A DNA stretch of 64,000 bases from Hevea brasiliensis (lineage: Eukaryota > Streptophyta > Magnoliopsida > Malpighiales > Euphorbiaceae): positions 65,023,399 to 65,087,398 of the forward strand of contig NC_079505.1 of NCBI RefSeq assembly GCF_030052815.1, written 5' to 3'. The notes under the pieces are model-generated. The model saw only the letters and a program-made list of their open reading frames with translations, had not been told where the DNA came from and searched no databases. How positions within the stretch are numbered: the first letter of the stretch is position 1; every line of letters starts with the position of its first letter. Position numbers and translations under genes: made by a program. Positions 26,701-37,552 of this stretch are shown here, one piece after another.

Positions 26701-27430
26701 TTTTCTAGTTTAGTTTGGGGAAAGGGGGTTTGGGTTTGGGATTCAGCATGAGAGACTTGGGAAGTTATGCATTGAGAAATTCACCACAGGGACTTGTACA
26801 CAAGGCCAACTCCTGGTCAATCGTAGAGAACCACCTGTAACTTTTGGAGGGCTGCAAAATATTATCAACCAGTGATGATGAATAATTAGTTTTTGGAGTG
26901 GAGTTACTCTGGTCCATTTTATCAATAATGATATCAAAGCCAATCCTAGTTGGCTACCTGATGATGGGCCAATCCTTCAAACTCCACGATTGAGATATCT
27001 AGTCCTAAGCTTAAGGGGGTGTGTTGAGTCCCACATCAGCTGGGTATTAGGCAAAAATACTTCTTATATGACTTGGATAATCCTCCCTGACAAGGTGTAT
27101 TTTGGGGTAGATTTAGATCTGGTGTATTTTATCAACGACTCTTAAGTATGCCAGATGCCTGTTTTCATCTTGAAAATTTTAAATTAAGTCCAAATGCTAC
27201 ATTGTATTATCTTTTGGAAATCTTTATATTCTCCCATTTCCAGAATGCTTTCATTTTGAAGTGCACTGCAAAATCCTGAAATTTTCTGTGTAATTTTGCA
27301 GTTTGTTGATGAGAAGGTTCAATGGATGCACATCGACTTGGCTGGCCCTGTGTGGAATGAGAAGAAGCGCTCTGCAACAGGATTTGGCATTTCAACTCTT
27401 GTGGAGTGGGTCTTGCGTAATTCTTCTTAG
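20787..27430 (+). CDS. LAP: Leucine aminopeptidase, M17 family, probably plastid (10 exons)
   Basis: Exons by GT-AG and frame: 20787-21035, 21575-21989, 22089-22283, 22887-23112, 23475-23601, 24026-24121, 24969-25046, 25462-25522, 26237-26424, 27302-27430. They sum to 1764 bp, or 587 residues plus stop, near the usual plant length. The enzyme is a hexameric zinc/manganese metallopeptidase removing N-terminal residues; plant members also act on Cys-Gly in glutathione turnover (family knowledge). Residues 1 to about 55 are Ser-rich and basic, like a plastid transit peptide. Metal ligands are all present: Lys356, Asp361, Asp381, Asp441, Glu443; so are catalytic Lys368 and Arg445 (NTDAEGRL motif at 439-446). 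No stops or frameshifts, so it looks functional. It is the only intact cellular gene here, with retroelements on both sides. An inner Met62 in good context (20970) could start a form without transit peptide. Confidence 0.94.
24793..24814. repeat. (TA)n microsatellite in intron 6
   Basis: About 11 TA units inside the longest stretch of intron 6 (24122-24968), likely polymorphic in length. Confidence 0.9.
25721..25731 (+). promoter_or_regulatory. USE-like motif in intron 8
   Basis: GTCCCACATCA matches ten of eleven bases of the upstream sequence element RTCCCACATCG of plant snRNA promoters (from memory). A weak TACATA lies about 37 bp further on. No snRNA is recognisable downstream, so this is probably a promoter-like relic carried by a repeat. 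Confidence 0.3.
27028..27069 (+). promoter_or_regulatory. USE-like motif plus TATA-like box in intron 9
   Basis: GTCCCACATCA (27028-27038) is followed after exactly 25 bp by TTATAT (27064-27069), the spacing of Pol III-type plant snRNA promoters. The sequence after it (27070-27140) is not U6 or another snRNA I recognise. It may be part of a dispersed repeat with a GAGTCCCACATC signature common in dicot introns. Confidence 0.35.
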
Positions 27431-27553
27431 ATGCAGTGATGGGGTTTATTGTCAGGATCCTACCACAAGTGATGCGAACAAAGTGGAAGGGGCAAGGAGG
27501 AGACTATGACTGGCATGTGGGTTGTTAGGTGCTGTGAGATAAAGAGTTCTATG

Positions 27554-27559
27554 AATAAA
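27554..27559 (+). terminator. Candidate polyadenylation signal of the aminopeptidase gene
   Basis: AATAAA lies 124 bp after the stop codon, followed by T- and GT-rich sequence (27580-27720). This fits a plant 3' UTR of about 150-250 bp. The cleavage site cannot be seen from sequence alone. Confidence 0.5.
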
Positions 27560-28813
27560 CAGTATTGGGAATGAAATGGTGTTTTGAGGCAGTTTGGTTT
27601 GTTCTTGTTTCAGAAAATTTTAGAGTTACTAGTTGAACCTGAAAATTTTCAATCTGTTTCTGTACATGACTTTTGTTTCATGATGAAAGGGCTCTTTTGG
27701 GTATTGCTGGTTTAAAAGTTTTCTTGACTAAATTCTCTTGTGCTACTAATCTTTTTGATATGTTCATCACGTAAAGGAAATAAAGAAGGAACTGGAAAGT
27801 CTTCTCTATACGATACAAAAGTAGAACGACAGAGAATACAAAATTGCACAATTGAAGCATTTGACTGGTTAGGGACCGCGCTGGGCACGGTTCTTAGCTA
27901 TCCCAAAATTAATTTGGGAATCAAATGACCTAGAATAAAAAAAATTAATAAATACTGCAGAGTCAAACTAAATTTAATTGATTTTAATATAACTAATTAA
28001 TTTGTATAAAAATAAATTACAAGTTATGTAAAACAAACTTTCATTTTTTTATTTATATTAACAATTTCACATTAATAAATTTAAATAATTTGATTGAATT
28101 TAATTTCTTATTCTAATGATATAAGCACATTTTAATATGGGAATTCAACTGTTACGAATTTGACTTGCAATGTAAATGGAGCTCTTTCAACCAAAAATAT
28201 ATTGTAAATCGAGCTGTTAATTAATAATTAATAGTTAATTAATAATTAGTAGTTATTAATTATTTTAATTTATAAAAAAATATTATTTATGTATATGTGT
28301 GTGTGGAGTGAGGGAGAGGGATGGGGATCATAAGAATTCTTTATATAGTTCAAATGGTAATTAACATTAAAACTTAAATGGTGATTCAGGTTCGATTATC
28401 ATGACAAATTATATAAAATCCTTTTAAGAACTAAGATTCAAATTAAATTCCACTTGGAATTAAAGAATAAAAAATAAAAACGCTTTCAAACTAAAATATT
28501 AAAGAACAAAATTGAATTCAAACTAAACATTGAAGAACTAAAATGATTCGAATGGTTCAGCTCTAGTTCTTAATAACAATCAAAACCAAACTAGACCAGA
28601 ACTCCCCTAATGAGGCGGCAATGCAATTTGGTATATTTTGATATATTATGACTGGTAAATATAAAAGAAAATAAAAGTAAAATCAAATAAAAAATCACGC
28701 AATTTCTTAAAATGTTTATATGTACATTTCACCCTAAGTGACTGGCCCATAGTCCTTTTTCAGTTATATGATGGTGTTCGATTTGTAATATGAGCAATCG
28801 TTCACATCAATGG
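27560..28813. other. Intergenic DNA downstream of the aminopeptidase gene
   Basis: No gene recognised. The part to about 27930 is moderately complex, the rest AT-rich and without repeats that I can classify. Confidence 0.6.
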
Positions 28814-29348
28814 TTAGGGGTGAGCATTCGGTTTAAACTGAATCGAATCGAATTAAATTATAAAAACTAATTTACATATTTTACAAATCGAACCGAACCG
28901 AAATTGATGAAAAATCGAATCGAATAAAATCGTTCTATTTTGGTTCGGTTCGGTTTAAACCGATCGGTTTTGATTTTTGATTGATTTTTTAATTTAGACT
29001 TAATTTTCAAGTTATTTAGTCTAATTTTGACTTTGGTTTGAACCTAATAACCATTAATCAATAAAATTAAACAATTTATATATATATAATTAAATATAAT
29101 TAATAAATTTCTCATAAAATTAAATCAATTCAAAAATCGATTAGGTTCGATTTGAATATATAAAATTACTACTCAGTTCGGTTCGGTTTAATAGATTTTT
29201 TTATCTTTAAAATCCAACCAAAATAACCGAAATTTTTATAATATAAAATCAAACCGAACCGATTAAATTTTAAAACCGAACCAATTGAACCAAATTGATT
29301 CGATTCAGTTCGATTTTTCAGTTTGAACCAAAATCTACTCACCCCTAA
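28814..29348. mobile_element. MITE-like element with terminal inverted repeats (535 bp)
   Basis: Begins TTAGGGGTGAG and ends CTCACCCCTAA, a perfect 11-bp terminal inverted repeat. TCAATG occurs one base before the left end (28807-28812) and directly after the right end (29349-29354), which looks like a target duplication. Inside are many copies of CGGTTCGGTTT and its complement AACCGAACCG, so the single strand could fold on itself. There is no coding sequence, hence non-autonomous. A degenerate relative lies in intron 8 of the aminopeptidase gene near 25938-26080. I cannot assign the DNA transposon superfamily. Confidence 0.75.
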
Positions 29349-29700
29349 TCAATGCATATTGGCTGTAAACATCGTCAAATCCACCTATCCTATACGGCTT
29401 ATAGACCTAATACTGGCCTCCAAATAATTTAACATTGCGCGGAATCTAGTTAAGGCATCAAGATCATACCCAATTGGGGGCTCACATATCTTCAACACTA
29501 TGCTCTTCTCTTGCATACCCATAAAACTGATGTTATCACATTGTTCAAAGGGTCAAAAAAGCCCATAACATTTGTTCCAATGATTATTTTAGCTCTCAAT
29601 GTTTAAGTAGGTTAGTTGTGCCTAAACTATTCAAATAGGCCCAATTTTTCTCACCACTAAAATTTCCAAATTCTTTGAAATACTTGAAAATTAATGGTGG
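29349..29700. other. Unassigned intergenic stretch
   Basis: No coding sequence or repeat recognised between the inverted-repeat element and the GRF-like fragment. Confidence 0.5.
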
Positions 29701-30290
29701 CATTTTTGACATGGATTTGTTGTCATCCTCCACTAGGTCGTCTTTAAAGTTAAGGAGCTTTGTTGAATATGATCGTGAAGGGGGGCTTGTGGGGTATTTC
29801 TATCACAAGTGAGCACTAAGTTGGACATTATTGAAAGATGGTGGTTTGCCAAAGGTTTTATAGATGTCCAAAATACAAGGTATTTTGTTGAATGTTTGGG
29901 ATTTTCATTTTCTTGGTTTATGTTACATTTTGAATTTTTTTGATGTGCTATAGTATAAGGTAAATTATTAAATGTTTGGTTTTTGATTTGAATTTTTTTC
30001 TTTTCTCTAGTTTTTATTTATTTATTTATTTTTATTTTATGTTTGAGTTTGATCTCTTGGTTTGTTGTAATTACAGGCTAGCGGTTGTGGATTTTTTTAT
30101 TTACATTTTCTAATTGGTCTACATTCATCATCAACGAGCTAAGTAAAGAAACAAACAAGCTTTTAGATCAAAATAAAGAGTTGAGGAGGTTGAAGAGTAC
30201 TATTAGCTTTTGGTATCGGCTGAGATGTGGTTATGACTAAACTTGTTGAGTTAGAGAAACAGATTAAGAGTTTGAAGGAAGTGCAAGCTG
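29700..30290 (+). pseudogene. Decayed small GRF zinc-finger protein
   Basis: Pieces of a plant GRF-type zinc-finger gene occur in order. A Ser-rich start with SSSTRSS (from about 29711) is followed by a frame with QRFYRCPKY (about 29850), matching the core GRRFYRCPKY of the family, then a donor-like AAG|GTATT. After an acceptor-like ACAG (about 30077) SGCGFFY follows, matching the second GRF half, then a Lys/Glu/Leu-rich coiled-coil-like stretch (ETNKLLDQNKELRRL, about 30150; LVELEKQIKSL, about 30245). Stops and shifts break it. Such genes are numerous in plants and often sit near mobile elements. Function is not claimed. Confidence 0.5.
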
Positions 30291-30292
30291 TA

Positions 30293-30296
<4 letters not shown>

Positions 30297-30340
<44 letters not shown>
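30297..30340. repeat. (TA)n microsatellite
   Basis: About 20 or more TA units directly after the coiled-coil-like relic, followed by T-rich sequence. Confidence 0.95.
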
Positions 30341-30342
<2 letters not shown>

Positions 30343-30623
30343 TTTTTTAAATTTTTTTTAATGTATTGGATGTTAGGTTTGGGTTTAGGAAAAATGTTGA
30401 AGAATTAGGTAATTAGATGTGTGTTTTGCAAAATGCAGACAAATAGAGTTTATGCCTAGTTGTGCACCTTCAAATTGTGTGTGTAAAATGATTTTTAATA
30501 TTAGAACTCATTGAATGATATCACAAGTTTCACTTTTTCGGTTATATTATGTGTTTATTTGAGTATGCTTATTGAAATTGATGATAATAACCCATATGTC
30601 ATGAGCTAAATGAATTTGTAATT

Positions 30624-33600
30624 ACCTTTACTGTCATGAATTAGAATCTCTCTCTTTTGGAAGAGAGAGAAATTTCTCTCATTTGGTTGTTTAGCCTTTT
30701 TCTCTCAGAACCGCCAAGGAGATTTTCTTCTGGCTTTCCTTGCCTTTCGGGGCAGGGGAGGTGATCGATGTTAGTTTATCCAATCAGGCATAAGGTTTCT
30801 CTCCTTCATCCCTGTTTCGGTATGCATAGTTTTGAGTTCGGTTTTGTAGGGACTGTGCAAGGTGAGAACGTATCTTTGGTTCCCTGTGTAGATTGAGTAA
30901 TAGCCAACCGTTGATATTTCTGTAGAAAGAGAAGGTAGTATGTAGAGGAGTCCGCCAGAATTGGTTCGCAAAGCTTGATCCAAGGCTACAATAGACTAAA
31001 ACGCCTTGGACCTCTGCATTTCAGGCCATCTTTTTCTCTAGAAATATTGCGGTTGATTGGTTTTGGAGACTTTAGTCTAGCGGCGACTAGGTTTCTGTCA
31101 CACCTTACTCATCTGTAAGGCATAACATGATCCCTAGTATACCTAATGAGTTACTGACTCGATCTACCGATAACCTATTAAATACACTACAAGGGATTTT
31201 AAAATAATTTTCTTGCTTTTTAAAAGTGGTGAGCATTTCTAACAAGTATTAAAAATATTTAATTGAAGTTCAAGAATTAAGTAAAATTTTTGTCCATTTT
31301 TATTTTTCTGCAAATTTTGAAAAAATTTCAGCAGAGTGCCCGGCTGTAATAGAAAAAAACCAAAATTTTTGACCTATAAAAAACACTTCCAAATATTTCA
31401 CTTCATCAAAATCAACCACCAACACAACTCAACTCAGTACAAATTTACTCCATCTCCACAATTCAACACAAATTTCCACAATTCATAATTTTCAACTCAA
31501 ATATTTTTAAAAATAACATTGAATAATTTCATTTACATTCCATAAAAGAGAAATTGATTTACATTCATCAATCTAAATTTACATCAGAAAATCCAAAATA
31601 TTTTATTACAAGTTTTGTACAACTGCTCAAGACTAATTTACAACATGTACATACAGTCACATATAGCAAAATAAATATGAACAATAAAGGTATAATGTAA
31701 TACCCGACAAAAGATCCAAAGGTAGTACTATGATCCTCGGTAACTCACTCGGTTGCTTTACTAGTCTCTCTACCTACGACAGCAATAAAAAGCCATCGCT
31801 GAGTACAATGACTCAGTGGTGTATAACATACTAAAAATACTAATTTAAGCATAAATTAAATCACACTTACCAAATATGGTACTGAAAATGATACACAGAT
31901 ACAAACACAATTTAAAATTTTATTCAAATAATTTTTCACTTCAGAAGTCATAAAACAAATTTTATAAAAACACACAGTCATATCATGCCATTAATATATT
32001 ATTCATCTCAATAGCCAGAGGCTTATGAAGCATACCAAGGCTAGTTAGCTCAAACTATGAGTACCCATTCAAATTCTTACTCTAATGGCACACACCTCAA
32101 TACTTCAGCCAGAGAGGGAATTCAAAACTATTTCCTCCCACTAGTCATGCTAGTGAGGCATTCAGATATATGGTCATGACACTGTGGTTTCAAAACTATC
32201 TTAACAATTTTCTAAACATTTATTTGCATTTCATCACATACCACTAAATTTTCCAACAATTTAGGTTAAAAACATATTGTTCTATTAAATCATAATTTCC
32301 AATACAAATAAGTCACAATTTATTCATTCAAAACAATTTGCTAAAGAAAATTTACAGAAAAATTCTATGCTGTGCACAAACCTTGTGCGAGTCGCCTTTA
32401 GGCCTTGACTCGATGTTTTCTTTCCTTTCTCCATATTCTTTTAAACTGAAACACACAATTTGTAGTGTTTCAGTATCACAACTTATAATAAATTCAACAA
32501 TAAATTTACATCTACTTATTTCTAGTCCTAATATGCTTAAATTAATGTTCTTTAAAATTTGTATTATGGGGTTACTATTTATGTCAAAATGTTGACTTTC
32601 TTATACTTAATAGGTATAGAAATTTCAATTACACCCACATACCACATTTTGGGTGCCTAATTTGTTGGTTTTGGTTGCCCCTTCAATTTTTTTTTGTCTC
32701 CTAATGACAATTTCAAACTTTCAGTTTTTGTGCCATGTATTTCACTATTCCATTGGTCTGGTTACTGTGAGAATTTGGCTAAGTGTCCTTCATCAAAGTT
32801 GTTCCTTATTATCTTATCTTTAATTCCCTTTTTTAATCACTCCATTTGGAGTTTGGTAGCCCAAGATATGGCCATTTTACTAAGGCTGGCCGGATTGGTG
32901 TTACCCAGAATTTCTAGGCACCTAATTGGTTCTGGCAGTTTTGGACCACTAAATTTGGGTGACAATTTCACTTGGTTATGGGCAGAATTTGAGTTGGTGC
33001 TCTTCATAAAAGTTGTAGTGTTATGTCATATTCCAAGGCCACAAAAATCAGGTCATTTGGACCTTTCTAGCCCATGTTATGGCCAAATGAACAAACACTG
33101 TTCCTTTGGTCATTTTGGTACAGTGGCAGTGCACATTACCCGGATTTGACCTAATTGTTCACTATGTTAATGTCACTTTCTAGGCATGGTTTCTACATGA
33201 AAAATGTGTCATTATGTGTTTATTTTCATTCTCAATTGGCCTCACACCAATTGGGTTGGTAAATTTTTAGTTTTGGTCCATGAAATGGACTGAGGTCAAG
33301 CTGCCAGATTAGGAACCCTACCCAAACCGAATTGCATTTTAATTCTACCAATTCCAACACATCACAATTGGTCCCAAGTGACCATTTCTAACCTCAATTA
33401 AGGTCATTTGCATCAATTGACCATTTCCTTCAATTTTTCTCCCAATTTCAAGAGGCTTAAGAACCCTAATTCCTCAATTGTGTAATCTAATGAAATTAAA
33501 GTGCATAGATCTTGTTTACATACTTAATTCAACTAAATTAACACTTTAATTCCATCAAATTCTTGCAATTCCATTTCCCTCTATTGCTGGCCAAAATTTC

Positions 33601-34958
33601 CCTTTAGTCCCCCATAATATTTTTGTTTGATTTTAAGTTAAATTCTAAGTTAAGTGAACTAAAAACATAGAAATTAAACAACAAAATTCAAGTTTACTTA
33701 CTAACCTCAACTTTGATTTCTAATTTTCCAAATTCTTCAATTTCTCATTCCTTTTTCTTCTTCAATATTCTTTTATAGTTGAGATAACAAGATTTTATAG
33801 AAATTTTTGGGGAAATTTAGGGTTAATTGATGGGATCAAAAGCTTGAATCAAGCTTTAATGGAAGGTTATCAATGGAGGTGGGGTGAAGGAGGGTCTTGG
33901 CCAAGTTGATGGGAAGAGAAGAAAGTGATTTTCCTTTTTAATTTTTCTTTGTATTTATGTGTAATTATGTGTATTTGACTTGGTCAAAAAAATTGGGTAA
34001 TTAAAATTTAATTTTGACATCATTCATGATGTCACCAAAGCGAGGTAATAATTCAAATTTCCTTACTTTTTCTTTTTCTTTAATTTTTTTAATAGTTCTT
34101 TAATTTAATTCTCGATTTCAAAATTTTCTTTTTTTCGATTTTATTGGGCAGTTAGGTCAGGAGTTACCTCTAAGGGTGATTTGACCAAATTTGCAAGTCG
34201 CCGGTCTAATCCAATTTGCAAGTAATTCGATATTTCTTCCGGATCCCTGACCTAATTATTTGACCTACTTATCAACTCTTCTCTATGATTTTCTCTTTTC
34301 CACTAGGTTCACAATAGTCCTTAGGACCACGACGTCACAATTTCTAGTTCAAAATTAGGGTTAGGACTGACCTCGCAATCACTTTCCGATAAGGTCATCC
34401 ATTGCTGTGACCCTCGGCTCATTTAACTTTTTATGCTTTTTTTTTCTTATTTATACTTAACCTTCTAGTTGGCACTATTTATTTTCGTTCAGGGCTTTTC
34501 TAGGTGTCTTAACATGGTTCTAATCCTCTTAATTGTCTGAACCGACACCGGTCACCGGAACAGTAAAATATATCAGGCTATACATATGGGGGTGTTACAG
34601 TTTCGGTTTGAGCATTGGAGGTCTGATAGTAGTACTGTTGTTTGCCCTTGAAGATCTTTATCTTTCTCCTCAGTTACTGCACCAACCAGCTTGGGATGTC
34701 CAATGAGGCTAATCAAGTGCCATTGGTGGTTTTCTTTTCCTATGTGCTTTCGGTTGGTGGTTTTGTTATCTGGCTGCACGATTTCCTAAGGCTAATGCTT
34801 TATGGGTTTAGACTGATTTTTGGGGCTGGCTTATTAGCTTTGACCTTTGTGTATTTGGCTATGTAGCTTTTGTTGTATATGCCCTTTATGGCATGTGTTG
34901 TTTCTGCCCATTTGGGACTTGTTAATGCAAGAAAATGCATGTTCAAAAAAAAAAAAAA
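30624..34958 (+). mobile_element. LINE-like retroposon, internally deleted, split by a solo LTR
   Basis: Ends in A14 at about 34945-34958 and is flanked by an exact 12-bp duplication GAATTTGTAATT (30612-30623 and 34959-34970), the signature of target-primed reverse transcription. Without the inserted LTR (31096-34599) and its duplicated GTTTC it is about 826 bp. It opens with a CT/GA-rich leader (30645-30720), has no open frame for endonuclease or reverse transcriptase, and ends with a T/G-rich tail before the A run. It is best read as a non-autonomous deletion derivative of an L1-type LINE, or as a SINE-like element of unknown parent. Confidence 0.75.
31096..34599 (-). mobile_element. Solo LTR, minus strand, 3504 bp (close to the LTR at 50696)
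   Basis: On the plus strand it runs from TGTCACACCTTAC to GGTGTTACA. GTTTC is duplicated at 31091-31095 and 34600-34604. The first hundred bases (minus-strand 3' end) match the end of the LTR at 54240-54346, including the GGCATAACATGATCC block. The paired hairpins at 31775-31825, the palindrome near 33075-33110 and an AG|GTTAGT donor-like site at 33704-33707 (minus) are all present. No internal region remains. Confidence 0.9.
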
Positions 34959-34970
34959 GAATTTGTAATT

Positions 34971-36596
34971 TGGCTTATTTAATTAATACAAATTTGAAAA
35001 TAGTCCATAAGCTTCATGCAATTATTACCCTTTTTTGTACTTACTTCACAACTATTTACCAATTTTATTTATAATATAAAATAAATTAATAACAATTTAC
35101 ATTGAAATTTAACACTTACATCATAATTAATGCAGACTTCTATTTGGCTAAAACTACCTAATGGCCAATGGTCTTCTAATCAAATTCTAATATTTTATAA
35201 TACCATATCACATCATAAACAACATTAAAATTAGATCAAAATACAATTTAAAAATTAAAAAAAATATATAAACCAACATGAAATATCCAGATTTGGACAT
35301 ATTTATAGTACTTTGAGATTTAAATTTTTAATGTCATTAAAACATGTACGAAAGCTAGACAAAATTCCAAAAGTATTCATCATACAAAATTATAAAATTA
35401 ATAACTGATAAAAAAATCTCACCCAATAATTTACAAAAATCGAGGTTCACTATTGTTTAACATTACAGATAGATTGACACTATTTTTATAAAATCGGCGT
35501 ATCTCACAAACCACAAAAGGTATTAACATAAAACTAATGGGAAAAGTTAGCTAAAATCCTGAACTTATTTTTAGAATCAAGAAATGTAGAAAAAGATTAA
35601 AAATCAAAGAAGATATGAGCGTGAAATCCAGTATTCTGCAGATCAGATTCTATAGACACCCTAACTTTGAATGGATACAACTAACTCAAATTAGAAAATT
35701 TTTTTCATGATTATTGAGCCTAAAATTATTAGAATTTCACAAAGAATTTTTTTTTACAATTTTTGCAAAAACAAAAAAAAAAACATGAAAATTAATAAAA
35801 ACATGAACCTAGAAAAGAGACATGTATAGAGTTGTTGATTTTCCTCAAAATTTTCATATAAACATGTATGTTATGAATATATAAGATAAATTAGAAGCGT
35901 GTAATCTGGAAAATACAACATATAATATGTTTCTTAAATATTTATTGCTTAGTAATACTTACCTTAATCAAATCATGGATACTTTCTTGAAATAAGTTAA
36001 GAACAAATAAAGTAAATAAAAGATATGAAGGAACAGGGGGTGAAGAGAGAAAGAGTCATATTTTTTTTTTTTTATGGCTAGGTGAGTCTGCTCTTCTTCT
36101 TCTTCTTCTTTGTTTTTCTCCTCCTTCTTTGAGGTATTTACAGGGTTTAGGTCAAAAAATTATATAGTAAGTTTAGGTAATCCCAAAACAAAAAGGTTTA
36201 AGGAGTTTTAAGAAGGAAAAATATTTTTTCCTTTTCAAAGAGAGAGAGAGAGAAAAATTTTTTATTTAACTTTTATTTTCCTTTAATTTTCTTTAATTTT
36301 TGAAAATAAAATAAAAAAAAATGAAATCAAAATTCCTCACTAGGCCTCATTGGATCCATAGAACCCAATTAAGCTTAGGTTTTTTTAATAATAAATTTTC
36401 AAAATTAAATTTAAACAAAAATAAACTTTATTTAAACCTAATTAATTATTTTTTGCACTTCAAAATTATTTTCTCCAAGAAATATGCCATACATATGATT
36501 ATTCATTTTTAATGCCTCTAAAAATATCTCACAATGATATAATTTTTTCATCATTGAATTGTTAACAGCCTCAATGTAGATGCCTACAAGGTCACA
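34971..36596 (-). mobile_element. Partial LTR of a Tat-clade element, minus strand
   Basis: Read on the minus strand it starts TGTGACCTTGTAGGC (36596) and aligns in the same order with the plus-strand copy starting at 42106: the GGCATTAAAAATGAATAAT block, the AAACCTAA block, the CCCATTAGTTT block near 35540, the 'accaaatagaagtct' block near 35150. It therefore lies where the 3' LTR of the minus-strand Tat polyprotein should lie. The match fades near 34990, at the edge of the LINE-like insertion, so the LTR end is missing. A short stretch of the polyprotein 3' leader (36597-36700) separates it from integrase. Confidence 0.7.
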
Positions 36597-36699
36597 CAAA
36601 TAGGGCTTTATAATTAATTCCGGTATACTATTACCCCTTTTACATTTAATTTTACAAAATTTCTAACCTTTTAAAGTCAGAAATAAGCTTTATAACCTA

Positions 36700-37552
36700 T
36701 TGAATAGCCTTTTCGGGTTTTCCATCTAGATCTTCACTTACTCTCTTTTTGCCTAGACTGCCCTCTTGAGTTTTCAACCTAGCATTTATTATTTTTCTTT
36801 TCTTCTTTTTTTTTTTTTTTTACTTTTTTGTTATTTTTTTCTTGACCCTAAATTTTTCCTAGACCACTCTTTGTGGGTTCAACCTAGTAGGCCTATCTGA
36901 CACAAAGCACCTTTTGAGCTTGTCAAGGTTAAACGGTTCTTGGAAGATTTCATTTCCATCCATGTCTGATATTCTCACGGCACCTCCTGACAAGATCTTC
37001 TTGACAATATATGGGCCATCTCAGTTTGGTTTGAATTTTTTTCTTAGACCAAAAGGAATAAGTTGGGCCTAATTTAAAATCATATCATCTTCTTTAATCT
37101 TTCTTCGCCTAACCTTTTTGTTAAAGCCCAGGCTATCTTTCTCTAATAAGTCTGAATGTGATACAAAGGCTCTCATTCTCTTTTCATCAATCAAGGCCAA
37201 TTCTTCATATCTTTTATGACCCCATACATTTTCTGGGACCTTGGCTTCAAGCATCACCCCTTAAGGATTTAACTTTTAACTCAATAGTAGCATTGCTTCA
37301 GTTCCATACACTAAAGAGAATGGACTTGCCTTCATGGATGTTTTATAGCAGTGCGATAACCCCAAAGAGCATAAAGGAGTTTCTCAGAACAATTGTTATA
37401 TGTTTTAACCATTTTTCTCAAAATAGTCTTCACATTCTTATTGGCTGCTTCAACTGCTCCATTAGTCTAAGGCATATATGATGAAGACTTAAGATGCTTG
37501 ATTTTGAACTCTTCAATTAACTCTAGAAAATCACTCTTAAACTGAGTGCCAT
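36700..37552 (-). pseudogene. Tat-clade integrase, C-terminal part
   Basis: Minus-strand frames, read leftwards from 37552, give the second integrase catalytic Asp region (LDNGTQFKS, spanning the insertion site) and the third catalytic region with Asn-Gly-Ala-Val-Glu-Ala-Ala-Asn (about 37440-37460), preceded by a stop where a conserved Gln codon is expected. Further down (37069-37257) lies the tail with KVPENVWGHKRYEELALIDEKR and a charged end. Several stops and shifts are present. It is joined to 41863 by removing the solo LTR and one GCCAT. Confidence 0.8.

Noticed and set aside
26743..26943. Minus-strand 66-codon frame in intron 9
   Set aside because: Lies wholly within an intron of the aminopeptidase gene with no motif or conserved composition.
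27070..27250. A U6 or other snRNA gene after the USE/TATA-like pair
   Set aside because: No recognisable snRNA start or conserved box follows; only the promoter-like motif is kept as an observation.
34573..35074. Frames of 68-75 codons over the end of the LINE-like retroposon
   Set aside because: They cross the LTR edge, the poly-A or the target duplication and hold no endonuclease or reverse transcriptase motif.
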